DNA of 64,000 nucleotides, from contig NW_001798972.1 in NCBI RefSeq assembly GCF_000165425.1, positions 125,368-189,367 on the forward strand, written 5' to 3'. A program made the position numbers and the translations under genes. Each line of letters opens with the position of its first letter. Positions within the stretch are counted from its first letter, which is position 1. The notes under the pieces were generated by a model, which made no database searches, was not told the DNA's origin, and worked only from the letters and a program-made list of their open reading frames with translations. The stretch is from Paramecium tetraurelia (taxonomy: Eukaryota; Ciliophora; Oligohymenophorea; Peniculida; Parameciidae). Below, piece after piece: positions 1 to 11,279 of the stretch.

Positions 1-1
1 T

Positions 2-886
2 GATTTAGATTCTAAAGAATTTTTAAAAGATTTTAGGATTTCCAATATTAAAACAAATTTTTATCAATATTTATTAGACCGGATTCAAGATAAGACGTTT
101 CAATTTCAAGTGAAAGTTGTACACATTTCAAAAAAGAAATATGTAATAGATTGCATAATGAATAAATTAATTGAATTGAATATATCATTAAAATTTTCAG
201 AAGTCTAATTAGAGAAGGAGTATTAAAATAATTATTCCTATCTCAAGCTGTTAAAAAAGATTAAAATGATAGACAAATAACTCTACTATAATGAAATCCA
301 AAAACACATTATATAATAGTCATACTACTTAAAAAATGTAACAATAGATTAAGTTGAGTAACTAACTCTTTCTAAGTTGCGGGCTTTTATCAATTTTATA
401 TTGAAGAAAAATCCTACAAAGGTCTTATTTCACCTGCAGCAGTTTAATACAATTTTGCCCCTAGTCTTTACTTTGATTAGTTGTCTAAAAAAATTATATT
501 AAATTAAGGAAATTCATTTTATAGAATTGAACTAAAACGAAATCAACTTTATTCTAATTGGAAGAGAGAAAAAAAAACTCCCTGAAACGAGAGTGGAAAT
601 TTGCAAAAAAATAATCAATCATATTGTGGATTAGGTTGGGTTGTATGAATGTGTTTTTTATATAACCTAATTTAATTGTACTTTAGTAAATATGTAATTT
701 AAAATCGAATCAACTCCTTAGTAAAATTATTAAATAAATATTATAATAGCTCATTTGAATGATTTTAACCAGAATCAGATCTTGATAAATTAATGTATTT
801 AATCCAATCAATTTTCATATACCTTAAGCCATCTTATACAATTTTTTATTATATAATGCTTTAGACTTATAACATTTAAGTGCTGA
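2..886 (+). CDS. Unknown protein, 5' end outside the window
   Basis: Open for 294 codons from the first complete codon in the ciliate code, ending at TGA 884-886. The visible part is lysine/isoleucine/glutamine-rich and mostly predicted helical, with no domain I recognise. There is no intron with canonical borders in the visible part. The balanced use of D, E, K and L codons suggests real coding rather than a shadow frame, and I found no better frame on the other strand. The start lies upstream of the window, so length and function cannot be judged. Confidence 0.55.
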
Positions 887-1549
887 AACAACAATTTTAA
901 TTTACTCGCTGAATTATATTTCCTAAGCAAATATTTTAGCACTAATTTGAAATTTATTTAATATAAATGGCCTTCCCTTTATTCATTTATTAAATCTATG
1001 AGAAGACACATTAAATGCAGGAAAATAATATTTATATTATTTATATTAACACTACTCTTCTTTAGATTTCTGATAAACCCAGGTGAAAGTGTGTTGTGCT
1101 ATTTCAAATCCTACCTATTACGCATATATCTTTTATATATATATAATAGTTATATGCGTATAGATTGAATTACCAAAAGAAAAATAATGGTTTATTTAAC
1201 AATTTATAATAATAATTATTAAATTAATTAATAGGAGTTAATTATAATAATTTCTATATAACTTTAAGTATGTGAAATTCAAATTGGATTCAAAAATTCT
1301 TAAACTCAAGGAACAATCTCAAACTTAGATTAACCAATTTAGTTGATGTCATATATTCTATTATTTGTTTGTTTTATCAGATTCCTATGTTTAGCAAATG
1401 TCTTACAAGAAGACATAAAAAAAAACGAATTTCTTAAATTCTTAAGAAATACGAAATGGATCGAAAAAAACAAATCCTCATGGTCAATTGGATATTTAGA
1501 ATAGGAAACCATTTTTAATTTTTTAAATCAATATCTACATATATGTACA
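887..1549. other. Intergenic, AT-rich, with an inverted repeat
   Basis: This is the gap between the end of the partial gene and the 3' end of the first PCD-like gene. It holds a perfect 10-bp inverted repeat (see the repeat entry) and a 39-codon plus-strand frame at 967-1086 that I do not trust. The first part of a longer plus-strand frame starts at 1346 but runs antisense through the next gene. Nothing else is supported. Confidence 0.5.
1119..1160. repeat. Perfect 10-bp inverted repeat
   Basis: TACGCATATA at 1119-1128 is matched by its exact reverse complement at 1151-1160, around a 22-nt AT loop. It lies between genes. It could fold as a hairpin, but the loop is long and the region AT-rich, so chance is possible. 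The GC-containing core (ACGC/GCGT) makes it less trivial than the surrounding TA runs. Confidence 0.5.
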
Positions 1550-2123
1550 TCATAAGAAGTTCACAGATTTGTCAATTACTTGGTTAAGTTCTTGACTCTT
1601 TTAATAATTGTGATTCCACTATTGGATAAGGTTTTCAACGTGGATGTTGCAATTATCAAAAATAGAATTGCTATGATTCTATTGAATGATCTAAGATATA
1701 TGATCAGATGTGTAGGCCAGTAGTACGTCCTTGAATGTTACACCTTTGACCTCATTGGTTATGAGATCAATTGTGACAAGTCCATTCTTGTTGAACCATT
1801 TAGGATAATCTACAATTTTTTATAATAATTACGTTTCATCTACTCAGCTATTTGAGAAACCTATGCCATAAAACTGAAAGAATCTTAAAAAGACTGAAAC
1901 TAGTATTTACGAACTAAACTACTGACATTCTAACTATATTTATAAGGTTTACAAGAGTCCAATTCGAGTTCAACTCATGAATGCTAAGAATTTGGTTAAC
2001 TTCATCAGCATTCAATTTTGTGAACTTCTTAGTGGGTACATCCGAAAAATCCTTCAACAAATACTTCAAACCAAGCAGGTTAGCTGTAGTTCTTGTATTG
2101 TTAGAAGTGAAATTCCTATACAT
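1550..2123 (-). CDS. PCD/DCoH-like protein, copy 1
   Basis: A 175-residue protein of the pterin-4a-carbinolamine dehydratase family, which recycles the tetrahydropterin cofactor of aromatic amino acid hydroxylases. Three exons are joined by two 23-nt GT-AG introns (1900-1922 and 1810-1832), and the sum is exactly 176 codons. Visible features are the N-terminal helix with NWTL (about residues 50-55), the F-x-S-F strand, SFMAQVSQIAEQMKHYPKWF at about 72-91, and a C-terminal extension of about 45 residues beyond the usual 100-110. In the family the core reads HHP followed later by THD; here it reads HYP and TNE, so two of the three catalytic histidines are replaced. Fold assignment is firm; activity is doubtful. 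A paralogue lies at 4649-5022. Confidence 0.8.
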
Positions 2124-2505
2124 AGATATTAATAATGCTAAAACGATTTTCTTTAATTGGATTTAAATTAACTTAAAGTATGCAATTAATTGAATAATTT
2201 GTCATCATATTATACCTTAAGTTAATAAAATAAAATATTTTGATTTTATTAGATCTTCTAACCAAGTTGATAAATTGAATAATTCTGAATTTTTAAAATA
2301 AAAAAATATTAATAGCAATTTATCCTTTTAGATCAATAAAATACGTCACCTGTGCTTTTCACCTCTAATTTCGAAGAGGATAAATAATAACCATTTATTT
2401 CAAAAAAAAGATTACACAAATTTGGAATTGTTCTAATAATAAAAATAATTATTATAAATTTAATTATTATCATATATATTTTTATATATTTTATAAATAT
2501 CGAAA
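2124..2505. other. Intergenic between PCD copy 1 and the LRRC45-like gene
   Basis: AT-rich spacer upstream of PCD copy 1 and downstream of the LRRC45-like gene, both read leftward. The PCD reading frame stays open upstream of 2123 but has no further ATG. I see no other gene, RNA or repeat. Confidence 0.5.
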
Positions 2506-4333
2506 TCATCCTAATTAGAGATTTAGCCTACAAGTTTCAATGACTGCATTTTATACTTTTCCTTGGACAATATGACATAGCTTTTCATATTCAGCCCTTA
2601 ATTTAATGTTATTCCCTTCTTGATTACTCATAAGTCGTTCTAATTCTAATATTCTCTAATGTTATAACTATAAGTTGGTTTTGTGTAAAGCGTATTGTCT
2701 TTCTTATAATATTCTTCTTTATTAAATATCATCCATTCCTCTATCTAAAATAGTATATCAATTACCTTTCTAAATGTTTAAGATGAAAAATGTTTCGTCT
2801 ATTTTCCTGATTAAATTATCAATATGATGATCTAAAACAATATTATTGTTTATTAGTTTCTCTTATTTAATGCTTCTTTTGCTGATTTATAGATGTGTTT
2901 GATGAACCTTTTCCCTTTCTTATTATATTTATTCCTCAATTAATTATCTATCTCTGGTCAAATTTGTTTCTAATCTTTACATATCATCCTGGATAGATTG
3001 GCTTTCATTTTCAGCTCTCTTTTTTATTGATTAAGAAATACTTTCAAAGTCTATTAGGATTCCATCTCCCTTTTTTTTAGCAATTCGATTTAATGATTAT
3101 ATTTGGCTTTTTCTTCAATTAGAAGCCTACCTTCAACAGCCTTGACATTCTCATCATGATCCAATCTCATTTTTAAGAAGAACTCTTTCATCCTTAACAA
3201 TTATTAGTTGTATTAATCATTAGCTTTCATTAATGAATTGAATTTGCTCTAAATGCCATCCAATCTAGGTTACCAATTTGCAGTAATCTAATCAATTTAT
3301 AACTAAATAAGTTTAATTTAATATAAACCTTATTGTCATGTCTGATTTGGGATAACTCATGCATATATTCATTTTCTAATGCTAATACATGCTTATTTTT
3401 GGCGACATATTCATTCATCACTTCTTATTATCTGTAATCGCTAGCCTTGCCTAGTTCATCAAATTAGCGTTTAACTTAAGTATATTCTGCCTCAATGATA
3501 GATTTCCTTGTAACTTCCTCTTCAAAGTGCCTTTTAGCCATACTGACAGCTTGTTCTTTAGATAGTATCTCTTATCTTAAGGCATTCATCCTATTAGAGA
3601 GTTCTTCATTCATTAATCTGTTTTATCGCAATTCTTAATCAATTTATTCTTTCAATTAAGCAACTCTAATTGCATCATTTTTTTTGACTGCTCTTTCAGG
3701 TGGGTTTGTTGTGGCAGCAGTTTTTGGTATAGTTTTAACAGGCTAATATGTAATTCTCTATGATTCTTTGATTCCTGTTGAGTTTTTGGCCATCAAATCA
3801 GTTGATCTATTCTATTCAATCCTTTCTCTGATTTATGTTGCTAATCCTTCTGGTATCTTATTGCAAGAGACGTCTAAAAATTTTAAATTTCTATTGCCAT
3901 TTAGTCCTTCTAACAAATATTGAGCTCCTTTTTCTCCAATTTCATTCCATTTTAAATTCAACGATTATAATGATGTATTCTGCTTTAACATTTAACATAT
4001 TCTAGCACAATGATCAGCTTGGATTCTATTGTTTTTTAGGTCAACTAATTGTAATTGATATGAGGGATTCATTAATAAATCGCACAATGCACTAACACCT
4101 CCACCTATGGCATTCCATTCAGCAATCAATGTTCTTGCATCAGGACTTATCGAACGACAAATGCGTTCAAATCCTCTTCCATTTATATTACATCCTCTGA
4201 GTTCAATGTTTATAAATTGAGTATTTTGGGCTAAAAATTAGGCCACAACCACACAGCCTTCTTCATTTAGTATTTAATCAGATAATATTAGATTTGGAGC
4301 CTTCTGTGCTTCTAAAGCTTTCTAGAGCTTCAT
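2506..4333 (-). CDS. LRRC45: LRRC45-like leucine-rich repeat and coiled-coil protein
   Basis: A 585-residue protein. Residues about 1-200 form ribonuclease-inhibitor-type leucine-rich repeats (for example LQLVDLKNNRI, LQSLNLKWNEIGEKGA, LKFLDVSCNKIP). The rest, from about residue 230, is a long charged coiled coil. Order, length and repeat wording match LRRC45, which in animals sits at centrioles and ciliary basal bodies and helps link centrosomes and start ciliogenesis; a basal-body role here is inference. Three introns give an exact codon sum. The first (3303-3328, 26 nt) starts GTT rather than GTA, the second (23 nt) ends AAG, and the third (21 nt) is GTA...TAG. The start is the first in-frame ATG before the repeats. 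Confidence 0.8.
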
Positions 4334-4648
4334 GGATTCAAATTTAAAATTAGTAGTTAATAAATGAATTATCGAGTATAAATAATATAATTACTTATAT
4401 TAGAAATCAATATCATAAATTATTATATAATTTTGTTATATCATACTATTTGTAATTATAATTTTTATCATAATATATAAAGTATCTAATAAGAAAACTA
4501 AATATCAATTTGTGATAATTAAACAATATATTCCTTTAAAAGTTCAAAATAGAATTTCTTCGGTTTTAGAGAAGTTTTAGTTTCTAGTATTTAGTATCTG
4601 AGAATCCACAACCTTGGGACTGTCACAAACAAATGAATTTATTAATTA
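4334..4648. other. Intergenic between the LRRC45-like gene and PCD copy 2
   Basis: AT-rich spacer between the start of the LRRC45-like gene and the stop of PCD copy 2. Six-frame reading shows only short frames. No signal is supported. Confidence 0.5.
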
Positions 4649-5022
4649 TCATCGAGATATGAGTAATTCATCTATATTTTTGATTTCCATTGCCTATTAA
4701 TCTACTGTAAAACCCAAGAGAATGTCCTTTACTGAAATACCTGAACAGTCGTTGATAGTCATCTCCACATTGATTACATTTTCCTTTTAGATCCATTTTG
4801 GATAATCTAATAGATATTTAGAATAAATAGAATATGATGCATATCTTCAGCAACTGCTGAAATAGATTCCGTGAATGCAAATGTCTCTTTAAATGAATTA
4901 AACTTAAATTCTTTCTTAATTTTTGTTGTGTCCTTTGTTGGATGCCATTAGAGGGAGTGAATTTCAAGTGCTGATGCAATTTCTTCTGAATTCAATTTTA
5001 GTTGCTTAAATTGATGAAACAT
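4649..5022 (-). CDS. PCD/DCoH-like protein, copy 2, with AT-AG intron
   Basis: Second PCD-family gene, 114 residues if spliced, close to the normal family length. Exon 1 gives LNSEEIASALEIH, a conserved LQWHP, EFKFNSFKETFAF and AVAEDMHH. Exon 2 gives YPKW, then MTINDCSGIS and VKDILLGFT. The two parts are in different frames and join only if 29 nt (4807-4835) are removed. This falls at the same codon and phase as the second intron of copy 1, but the intron begins AT, not GT. Changing its first base A to G would restore a normal GTA start. Unspliced, translation would stop about 25 codons on. As in copy 1 the core reads HYP, and the later THD reads IND. This could be a pseudogene, a non-canonical intron or a sequence error. 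Confidence 0.7.
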
Positions 5023-5206
5023 CTTTGAAGTCTCTCACAAATATTTTTAAGGAATTGATTATAGCTAAATTTTGGTATTTATTTAAATGACGACCCTAAT
5101 TCTAGAATCGCAAAGAACCTATCAAATGTTTATTAATACGAACCATATTAATTTTAACGCAATGTTATGATAAGTTTTTATTTTTTTATAATAATCAAGG
5201 AATGCT

Positions 5207-6585
5207 TCAATTGCCCATAGGATTTGGTATCTTATTTGGATCGAAATTCATTGGATATTGTTGATTTGGCATAGTTTGGCCAGGGTAGAATGCAGGTGGT
5301 TATTATTAGCCTGGAGGTGGTACCTAATTTGGCTAAGGAGGGGGTTATTAGCCAGGAGGAACATTAGGATAAGGCTGATTGATAGGAGGTAAATTTGGAT
5401 ATTATTGGCCTAGTGGTAAAGTCTATGCTTATTGATTTGGTGGCATTTGATTATTTGGATAGCCACCCTATGCTTAATTGTTAGGATAGTTTTAAGGTTA
5501 ACCTCCTTGATAATTAGGAGGTTATTAATTATTAGGATTTGGTGCTTAATTTTGATTTGGGTACCCTTAAGGATTATTTTACATAGTTTAGGCATAATTT
5601 GGATATCCTTATTGATTAGGTTATTAGTTTGGTGGTGGATTTGGTGGATATCCTGGTGGTTGATTTGGTGGATAATTAGGTGGTTGATTTGGTGGATAGT
5701 TTGGTTGTTGATTTGGTGGATAACCAGGTGGTTAATTTGGAGGATAATTCGGTGGTTAATTTGGAGGATAACCAGGGGGTTGATTTGGAGGATAATTAGG
5801 TGGTTAATTTGGTGGATAATTTGGAGGTTGATAGGGTGGGTATCCTTATTATGGATTTGGTTAATATCCTTATTATGGATTAGGTGGGTAGTTAGGCATA
5901 TAGCCTTACTGGGGATATTTTTATTATTGATTCTATGGATATCCTTAAGTTCCTTAGTAGCCTGGTTATGAATAAGGTGGTGGTTAGGGATATTATATTT
6001 ATTATGGATAATTGGGAGGTTACTAATATGGCATTTGTTAATTGTATGGTTATTGATAATAAGGAGCTCCTGGAGGTTGCATTGGTATCACATTATTTTA
6101 TTGATAATATTATGGGTTTGAAGGGATTTAAGCTTAAGGTTAATATTTTGAATCAGCAAACCATTCAAACGCAATGTATAGCTATCCAGCTGATTTTCCC
6201 TGAGTTGTTAAATATTATTTAAATTACTTTGTAACTTAAGTTGATCCATTCAGCTGGTTTAGGAACATCTACCAAATACGGTTAAATGGCTATGGAACAT
6301 TCTCCAACTAAATCATCTTCAGTTACTTCATCAGCATCCCAAATTTGGATATCCACTAGGTACTCATTTGTACGTCTAAAGCTTAGGGATTGATTCCATG
6401 AAGGATGCTTTCCTGTTTATATGAATATATCTGGTACCAGCATCTGTATGTTCTCTTGTCCTTTGTCTTTAATTGCCCAGAGTGACCTTGCAATAAGGAT
6501 CCATTTTGCCAAGGAATTCAGTGTCGTGAGTTAGTTTTGCTTTGAGGGGTTTGACAATTAAGGTGCCAGAACCGACTAATGACAT
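5207..6585 (-). CDS. C2-domain protein with P/Q/N/Y-rich tail
   Basis: A 441-residue protein. Residues 1 to about 145 form one C2 domain, a calcium or phospholipid-binding membrane-targeting module: it starts GTLIVKPLKAKLTHD, has GKMDPYCKVTLG and HPSWNQSLSF, then DIQIWDADEVTEDDLVGE with the acidic loops. The remaining ~295 residues are low complexity, built from PPNYPPNQ, PPGYPPNQ and QQGYPPN units. This architecture is common in ciliates and plants. Two introns (25 nt ending CAG, 28 nt ending CAG) give an exact sum of 442 codons. A long antisense frame rich in Trp and Ile is only the shadow of the tail. A role in membrane traffic or calcium-triggered secretion is inference. Confidence 0.85.
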
Positions 6586-6607
6586 TTTAATATTTTTATA
6601 TTTGTGA

Positions 6608-8561
6608 ATGTCTAAGAAATCTAATTTGGGTAAGGCTCTACAGAGACAACAATAAAGGAAAATGAATGAAGGAGCAGCAAAAGTTCAGAATCAAGGATAG
6701 TTCTTTCATGATGGGAAGGTTGTGAAGGAGGAGTATCAAATATAATAAGAGAACTTGTAATCGATAATTGATTAGAATCCATTGAATGAATATTTGTAGA
6801 TGGCAGAGATGGCAAATATCAAATATTAAGCAGAGAAGAAATCAGATGTGGTGGTAAATGAGTAGCAGAAATAAGTAAGATAAAAGTGGATAATTTTTAG
6901 TTAGTGATAAATGTAAATGCAATAAGAAAGGGACAATTACCAAATTCATCGGTGTATGATTATTAGAAGAACCAATTGTTGGTTGACTTACAAATACCAA
7001 GAAGACCTAGATGGGATGAGAAGACTACAGTTGAGTAATTGAGGTTGATGGAGAACGAGAATTTTTTAAAGTGGAGAAAGGAATTGGCAAAGTTCGAAGA
7101 GGAACATTATTAGATCTAATTGACTCCTTATGAGAAGAATATTGAAGTTTGGAAGTAATTGTGGAGAGTGGTAGAGAAAGCAGATATTTTGGTTTAAGTG
7201 GTGGATGGAAGAGACATCCTATTCTATCATTGCAACGATCTGACTAAATACGTGCATGAGGAATAAAATAGAGTTTACAGAAAGAATCAAACAAAGATCA
7301 ATTTTCTATTGATAAACAAAAGCGATTTGATTACTGATAAAATAAGAGAGGAATGGTCTGCCTTTTTGAATTCAAAGAATTTGAATCACATGTTCTTTAG
7401 TGCCAAATTGGAATAAGAGAAAATTGATAAGGAAGAATAAGTGTAAGATGCAACTAATATCCTAATTTAATAAGAGGAACCTAAAATCGAAGAAAACTTA
7501 GAAGCATTCATTAATACACCAAGAATAGCAGACAGAAGGATATTGTTATCAGAGTTGAAATCATTGGTGTAAAAGATTAGGAAGTAAAGATAAGAGAATG
7601 TGGAACCAACTAAAGTCATTGAATAGGATGATCATGATATATAACATGATGAGAATACAGTCATTATTGGAATGGTTGGATATCCCAATGTGGGTAAGAG
7701 TTCAGTTATTAATGCAATATGTAATAAGAAATTAGTTGGAGTTGCAGCAAGACCTGGAAAAACAAAGCATTTTTAGACAATTCCATTGGAAAAATATCTA
7801 TTAGTATTTATATTTATTCTAATTTAAGCTATGTGATTGTCCAGGTTTGATCTTCCCCAATGCTTCATCCTCTAGAGCTGAAATGGTCTGTAATGGTGTG
7901 TTACCAATTGACAACATCAAAGATTATTTAAGTCCAATGGATTTGTTGGCTGAAAGAATTCCTAAAATCGTTTTTGAGAAACTGTATGGAATCAACCTAC
8001 AAGAATTCAAACTTATCGATGCTTCTACTGTGCTCTCTACTTATAGTTAGAAAAGAGGATTCATGACAGGCAGAGGATTGCCAGATGAAGCCAAAGCAGC
8101 CAAATTAATGTTAAAAGACTTCATTAATGGTAAATTACTATTTGTGAAATTGCCTCCAAGTTATCAAGGTGACGCATTGTGGTAATCCAATCCCTTAGAG
8201 GATTTAGAGAACCTAATTCAATAACAATAATAACAGCAAAATCAGTTAAATGACGATGCCAATATTGATAATCAATTCGAAAATCAGTTGATTCAAGAGA
8301 AGAAAATCACGAATGAAGAGATACTCGAGATATTCACTCAAGAGAATTTAGCTCAATTGATGGAAGGGAAGAAGGTCCATGGCATCAAATTAACAAAGGA
8401 ACAGAGGAGAGAGATAAAGCACAATTTCTAAAGAGGTATTATGTATTTTTAACAACATTTTAGGTGATCCTATTGACATAAAAAAATATCTTAATTTACA
8501 ATAAAATTAAAAGGAAACTTTATATAAAACATACATTCAAGGCAAAAGAGGACAAATATGA
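6608..8561 (+). CDS. LSG1: LSG1-type ribosome-export GTPase
   Basis: A 624-residue cytoplasmic GTPase of the YlqF/LSG1 family, which releases the export adaptor NMD3 from the pre-60S ribosome. The N-terminus MSKKSNLGKAL and the following FLKWRKEL, LTPYEKNIEVWKQLWRVVEK match LSG1. The G motifs are circularly permuted as expected: G4 LINKSD (about 7300) precedes G1 GYPNVGKSS (about 7678), and G3 LCDCPG comes last. Three introns (26, 25 and 28 nt) sum to whole codons; the second ends AAG. The reading starts 22 bp beyond the divergent C2 gene start and ends 38 bp from the convergent Rab stop. Confidence 0.92.
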
Positions 8562-8599
8562 GAAATATTGTGATTAGTAAAAACTCAATATTAATATAT

Positions 8600-9306
8600 T
8601 CAACAACACTTTTCTTTGTCCTTTTTGTTATCGTCTGCTTGTGGGCCAATTTTCTAGCCTGGAGTTTGTTGACTTCTCTAGGGTCTTTGAAATGTATTAA
8701 TAATATAGTTACCCCTAACCTTTCTGTCCTTGAGAATCCTTTTTCACAATCAGTTTCTTTGCAAGTTAAATGAAAGCTTTGGATACTTAATCGGCAGTCT
8801 TAGCACTTGCTTCCATATGCCCCATCTTTCTTATGGCTGCATAATCTAGAGCCTTTTGCGTGGTGACACTGACATAGTAATATCATAATCTTACGCTTTG
8901 TCTTCGATATCGCTCTTGTTTCCCAACAACAGTAACTCTACATTCTTCTCCGCATATGAATCTACCTCATTAATCCAAAATCTATCAATATCTTCAAACG
9001 ATGCAAGTGAGGACACATCATAGACCATCACAATCCCATCAGCACCCTTCCTTCAAATTCATCACATACCTTGTAATATGCACTGGTTATTGTTCGGAAC
9101 CTTTCCTGTCCCGCTGTGTCCCAGATTTACAACTTTACTTTCTTCCCGTCAATCTCTAAAGTCTTAAATCTGAAGTCCACTCCAATGGTAGTTAAATAGG
9201 AATCACTAAAAGTGTCATCTGAAAATCGCAATAGCAAGGACGACTTCCCCACTCCTGAGTTGCCCACAATCACCAACTTAAACAAATAGTCATACTCCTT
9301 AATCAT
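8600..9306 (-). CDS. Rab-family small GTPase (Rab1/8-like)
   Basis: A 209-residue Rab, a membrane-traffic switch. It has the P-loop GNSGVGKSS, switch [37 protein letters not shown] and MEASAK, and ends KEKCC, a double-cysteine prenylation site. [15 protein letters not shown] and [10 protein letters not shown] are closest to Rab1/Rab8 types, but a precise class needs phylogeny. Three introns (23, 26 and 28 nt) are needed to bring all motifs into one frame; the first and third end AAG. Exact sum 210 codons. Confidence 0.93.
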
Positions 9307-9715
9307 TAGATATAATAAATATTTAAATAATTACATCACAGAAGTCATCAGTATATATAATTCATTCCACATTAATTCATACAATTTTAAACTACATTAA
9401 CACTTAATCGATTAATAATAACCAAATTCCCCACTAGTTAGGATCCTAAAATTCTACATACTAGTTTATGATTATTCAATCCTTTCTGATTATTCCAATT
9501 CTATTTTTACCTATATCCTCTAAAAACTACTTTGAATTAAGAACCCTTATGTTCAAACATATCTTGTTCGACTCAGTATTCCATAAACATTATAGATCTC
9601 AGAAATTTATGCTGCTTATAATCAGAAAATTTATAATAGAATTATACACCCTCATACTGATGAATCTGCAATAGACATTGATTTGAAAAATGAAATTCAT
9701 ATTTAATTATAGCAA
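9307..9715. other. Divergent intergenic region with a doubtful small ORF
   Basis: Space between the divergent Rab and sorting-receptor genes, so probably holds both promoters. A plus-strand frame at 9468-9686, rich in Leu/Ile/Phe, is open for about 72 codons. It has no recognisable motif and may be chance. Confidence 0.4.
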
Positions 9716-11197
9716 ATGTAATTTATTCTCTTTTTTGTCTGTATTATTGCATTAGTCGATTGTGAAATGAAGGTTCTCAGACCCGCTGATTTGGTGGATC
9801 GCTTAGGGTCTAAAATATAAATTGCATTACCTAATTTTGGGTTTGAGCTCATTTATATGATATATTAGTGTGATTCCATTTGGACATAGACTAATGGGAT
9901 ATGTTGATATGGCTGAACCCCAAGATGGATGTAGTGCACTTCAATTGGCTTAAGGAAGTCAATTTATTTTGATGGAAAGAGGAAATTGTTCATTAGTCTC
10001 TAAAGTCATGAATGCCGAGAGAGCTGGGTACTCATTAGCCATAATTGGCAATGATAATGAACGTCCCTTAGATTCTGATTTGGTTATGGAAGATGATGGT
10101 CAGGGATACTTAGTATTACTTTGATACTATAAAATAGGTGAATATTCCATCAATCATAATTTCATAAAGGGATTTTTTTATTATGAGGGATTACGTTAAA
10201 AGTCTGGGAGTGGTTGAGGTTTCCGATGAGAAGGTTTTTACCTTAGTCAAATTTGATGTTGAAAAAAAGTCAAGAGTAGATGTAACATTTAGTTTGGACG
10301 TAAGTGACAGGGATTCATTCAGAGTAGTTGATGAATTCTCTGAATATTATGATCTCTTAAAATAGGAGGATGTTGGTTATAAGATTGTTTATTAAATCTT
10401 GGCTGGCAACACTATTGGCAAAGATATAGAATATTAAATTGATGCAGATAATTGCATTTGTTCAAGAAGGTATTGTGCAATCGATCCAGATGGGAAAGGA
10501 GTAGCATCGGGAAGAAACATAGTGGAAGAAGTTCTTAGATAAAGTTGCATCTTTCAAAATGATGGAAAAGAATATTTTCTATACATGGTAAACTTTTCTA
10601 TTCTAATTTAGAATGCATTTAATTTTAAATGTACTTATGCTCAAGCTTATAATTTATGTGGAAATAAGATAATAAACACTCTTAAATTGTCTGCAGATAA
10701 GATTAATAACTGCATAGAGGAGTCTTTTAAGGATATTTATGATCATAGTGTAACCAAGAATTATACGAATGCTTATAATATAATTTTGGAGTAGCAACTA
10801 CATTAAGCTGACTTTGCTGGTATGGTTGGCATACCATCAGTGGCTGTGAACTCAGTGGTTTACAAGGGGTAATTAACAGGCAAGGGAATTTTCGGTGAAA
10901 TTTGCAATAGTAATTGTTTACAATTTATTGAGAGGTTTTATTACTCCTCCTTCGGTTTGCAAATCTGAAGTGGATAACTATTAGCAATTCTAGTATGAGG
11001 GTTAGCATTATCTATTTTGGGTGATGCTGGTTGTTTCTATTCTGATCGCAATTTTCATTATCGTGTTGTACTTCTTGTTCAAGAAGTTCGTGCTTAGAGA
11101 TAGTGTGGAGGTGACTCAGGTTTAGGTTAATGAGATGGTGAGTCAGTACATTAAATTTAATGAGGGGAAAGGACAGCAGAAACAAAATTCTTTTTGA
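9716..11197 (+). CDS. Vacuolar sorting receptor (VSR)-type membrane protein
   Basis: A 459-residue type-I membrane protein. It has a signal peptide (MQFILFFVCIIALVDC), then a protease-associated (PA) domain with MERGNCSLVSKVMNAERAGY at about residues 85-110. A cysteine-rich luminal region follows, with CICSRRYCAID, a CTYAQAYNLC segment and IPSVAVNSVVYKG. Near the C-terminus is one membrane segment (VMLVVSILIAIFIIVLYFLF) with a short basic tail. PA plus this Cys pattern is the plant/alveolate VSR family, which carries soluble proteins from Golgi to lysosome-like compartments or dense-core granules. Four introns (28, 25, 24 and 25 nt) sum to exactly 460 codons. The cargo is not predictable. Confidence 0.85.
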
Positions 11198-11279
11198 GAT
11201 ATTGATGTGATTATATTAATTAAATGAAATGGAACACAGAGTTGAACATTAATTAAATAAATATATATATATAGTAATA

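Noticed and set aside
967-1086. A 39-codon plus-strand frame starting MAFPLF.
   Set aside because: Too short, no motif, and expected by chance with a single stop codon.
1346-1855. A plus-strand 169-codon frame that starts like a signal peptide (MSYILLFVCFIRFLCLANV).
   Set aside because: It runs antisense through the PCD copy 1 gene, whose motifs and introns are much stronger. Only the first ~65 codons are free of overlap.
5640-5840. Short regular repeats that could suggest a CRISPR-like or satellite array.
   Set aside because: They are the codons of the protein tail repeats, in frame, with no spacers.
5432-5971. A plus-strand 179-codon frame rich in Trp and Ile.
   Set aside because: It is the complement of the PPNYPPNQ repeats of the C2 protein tail.
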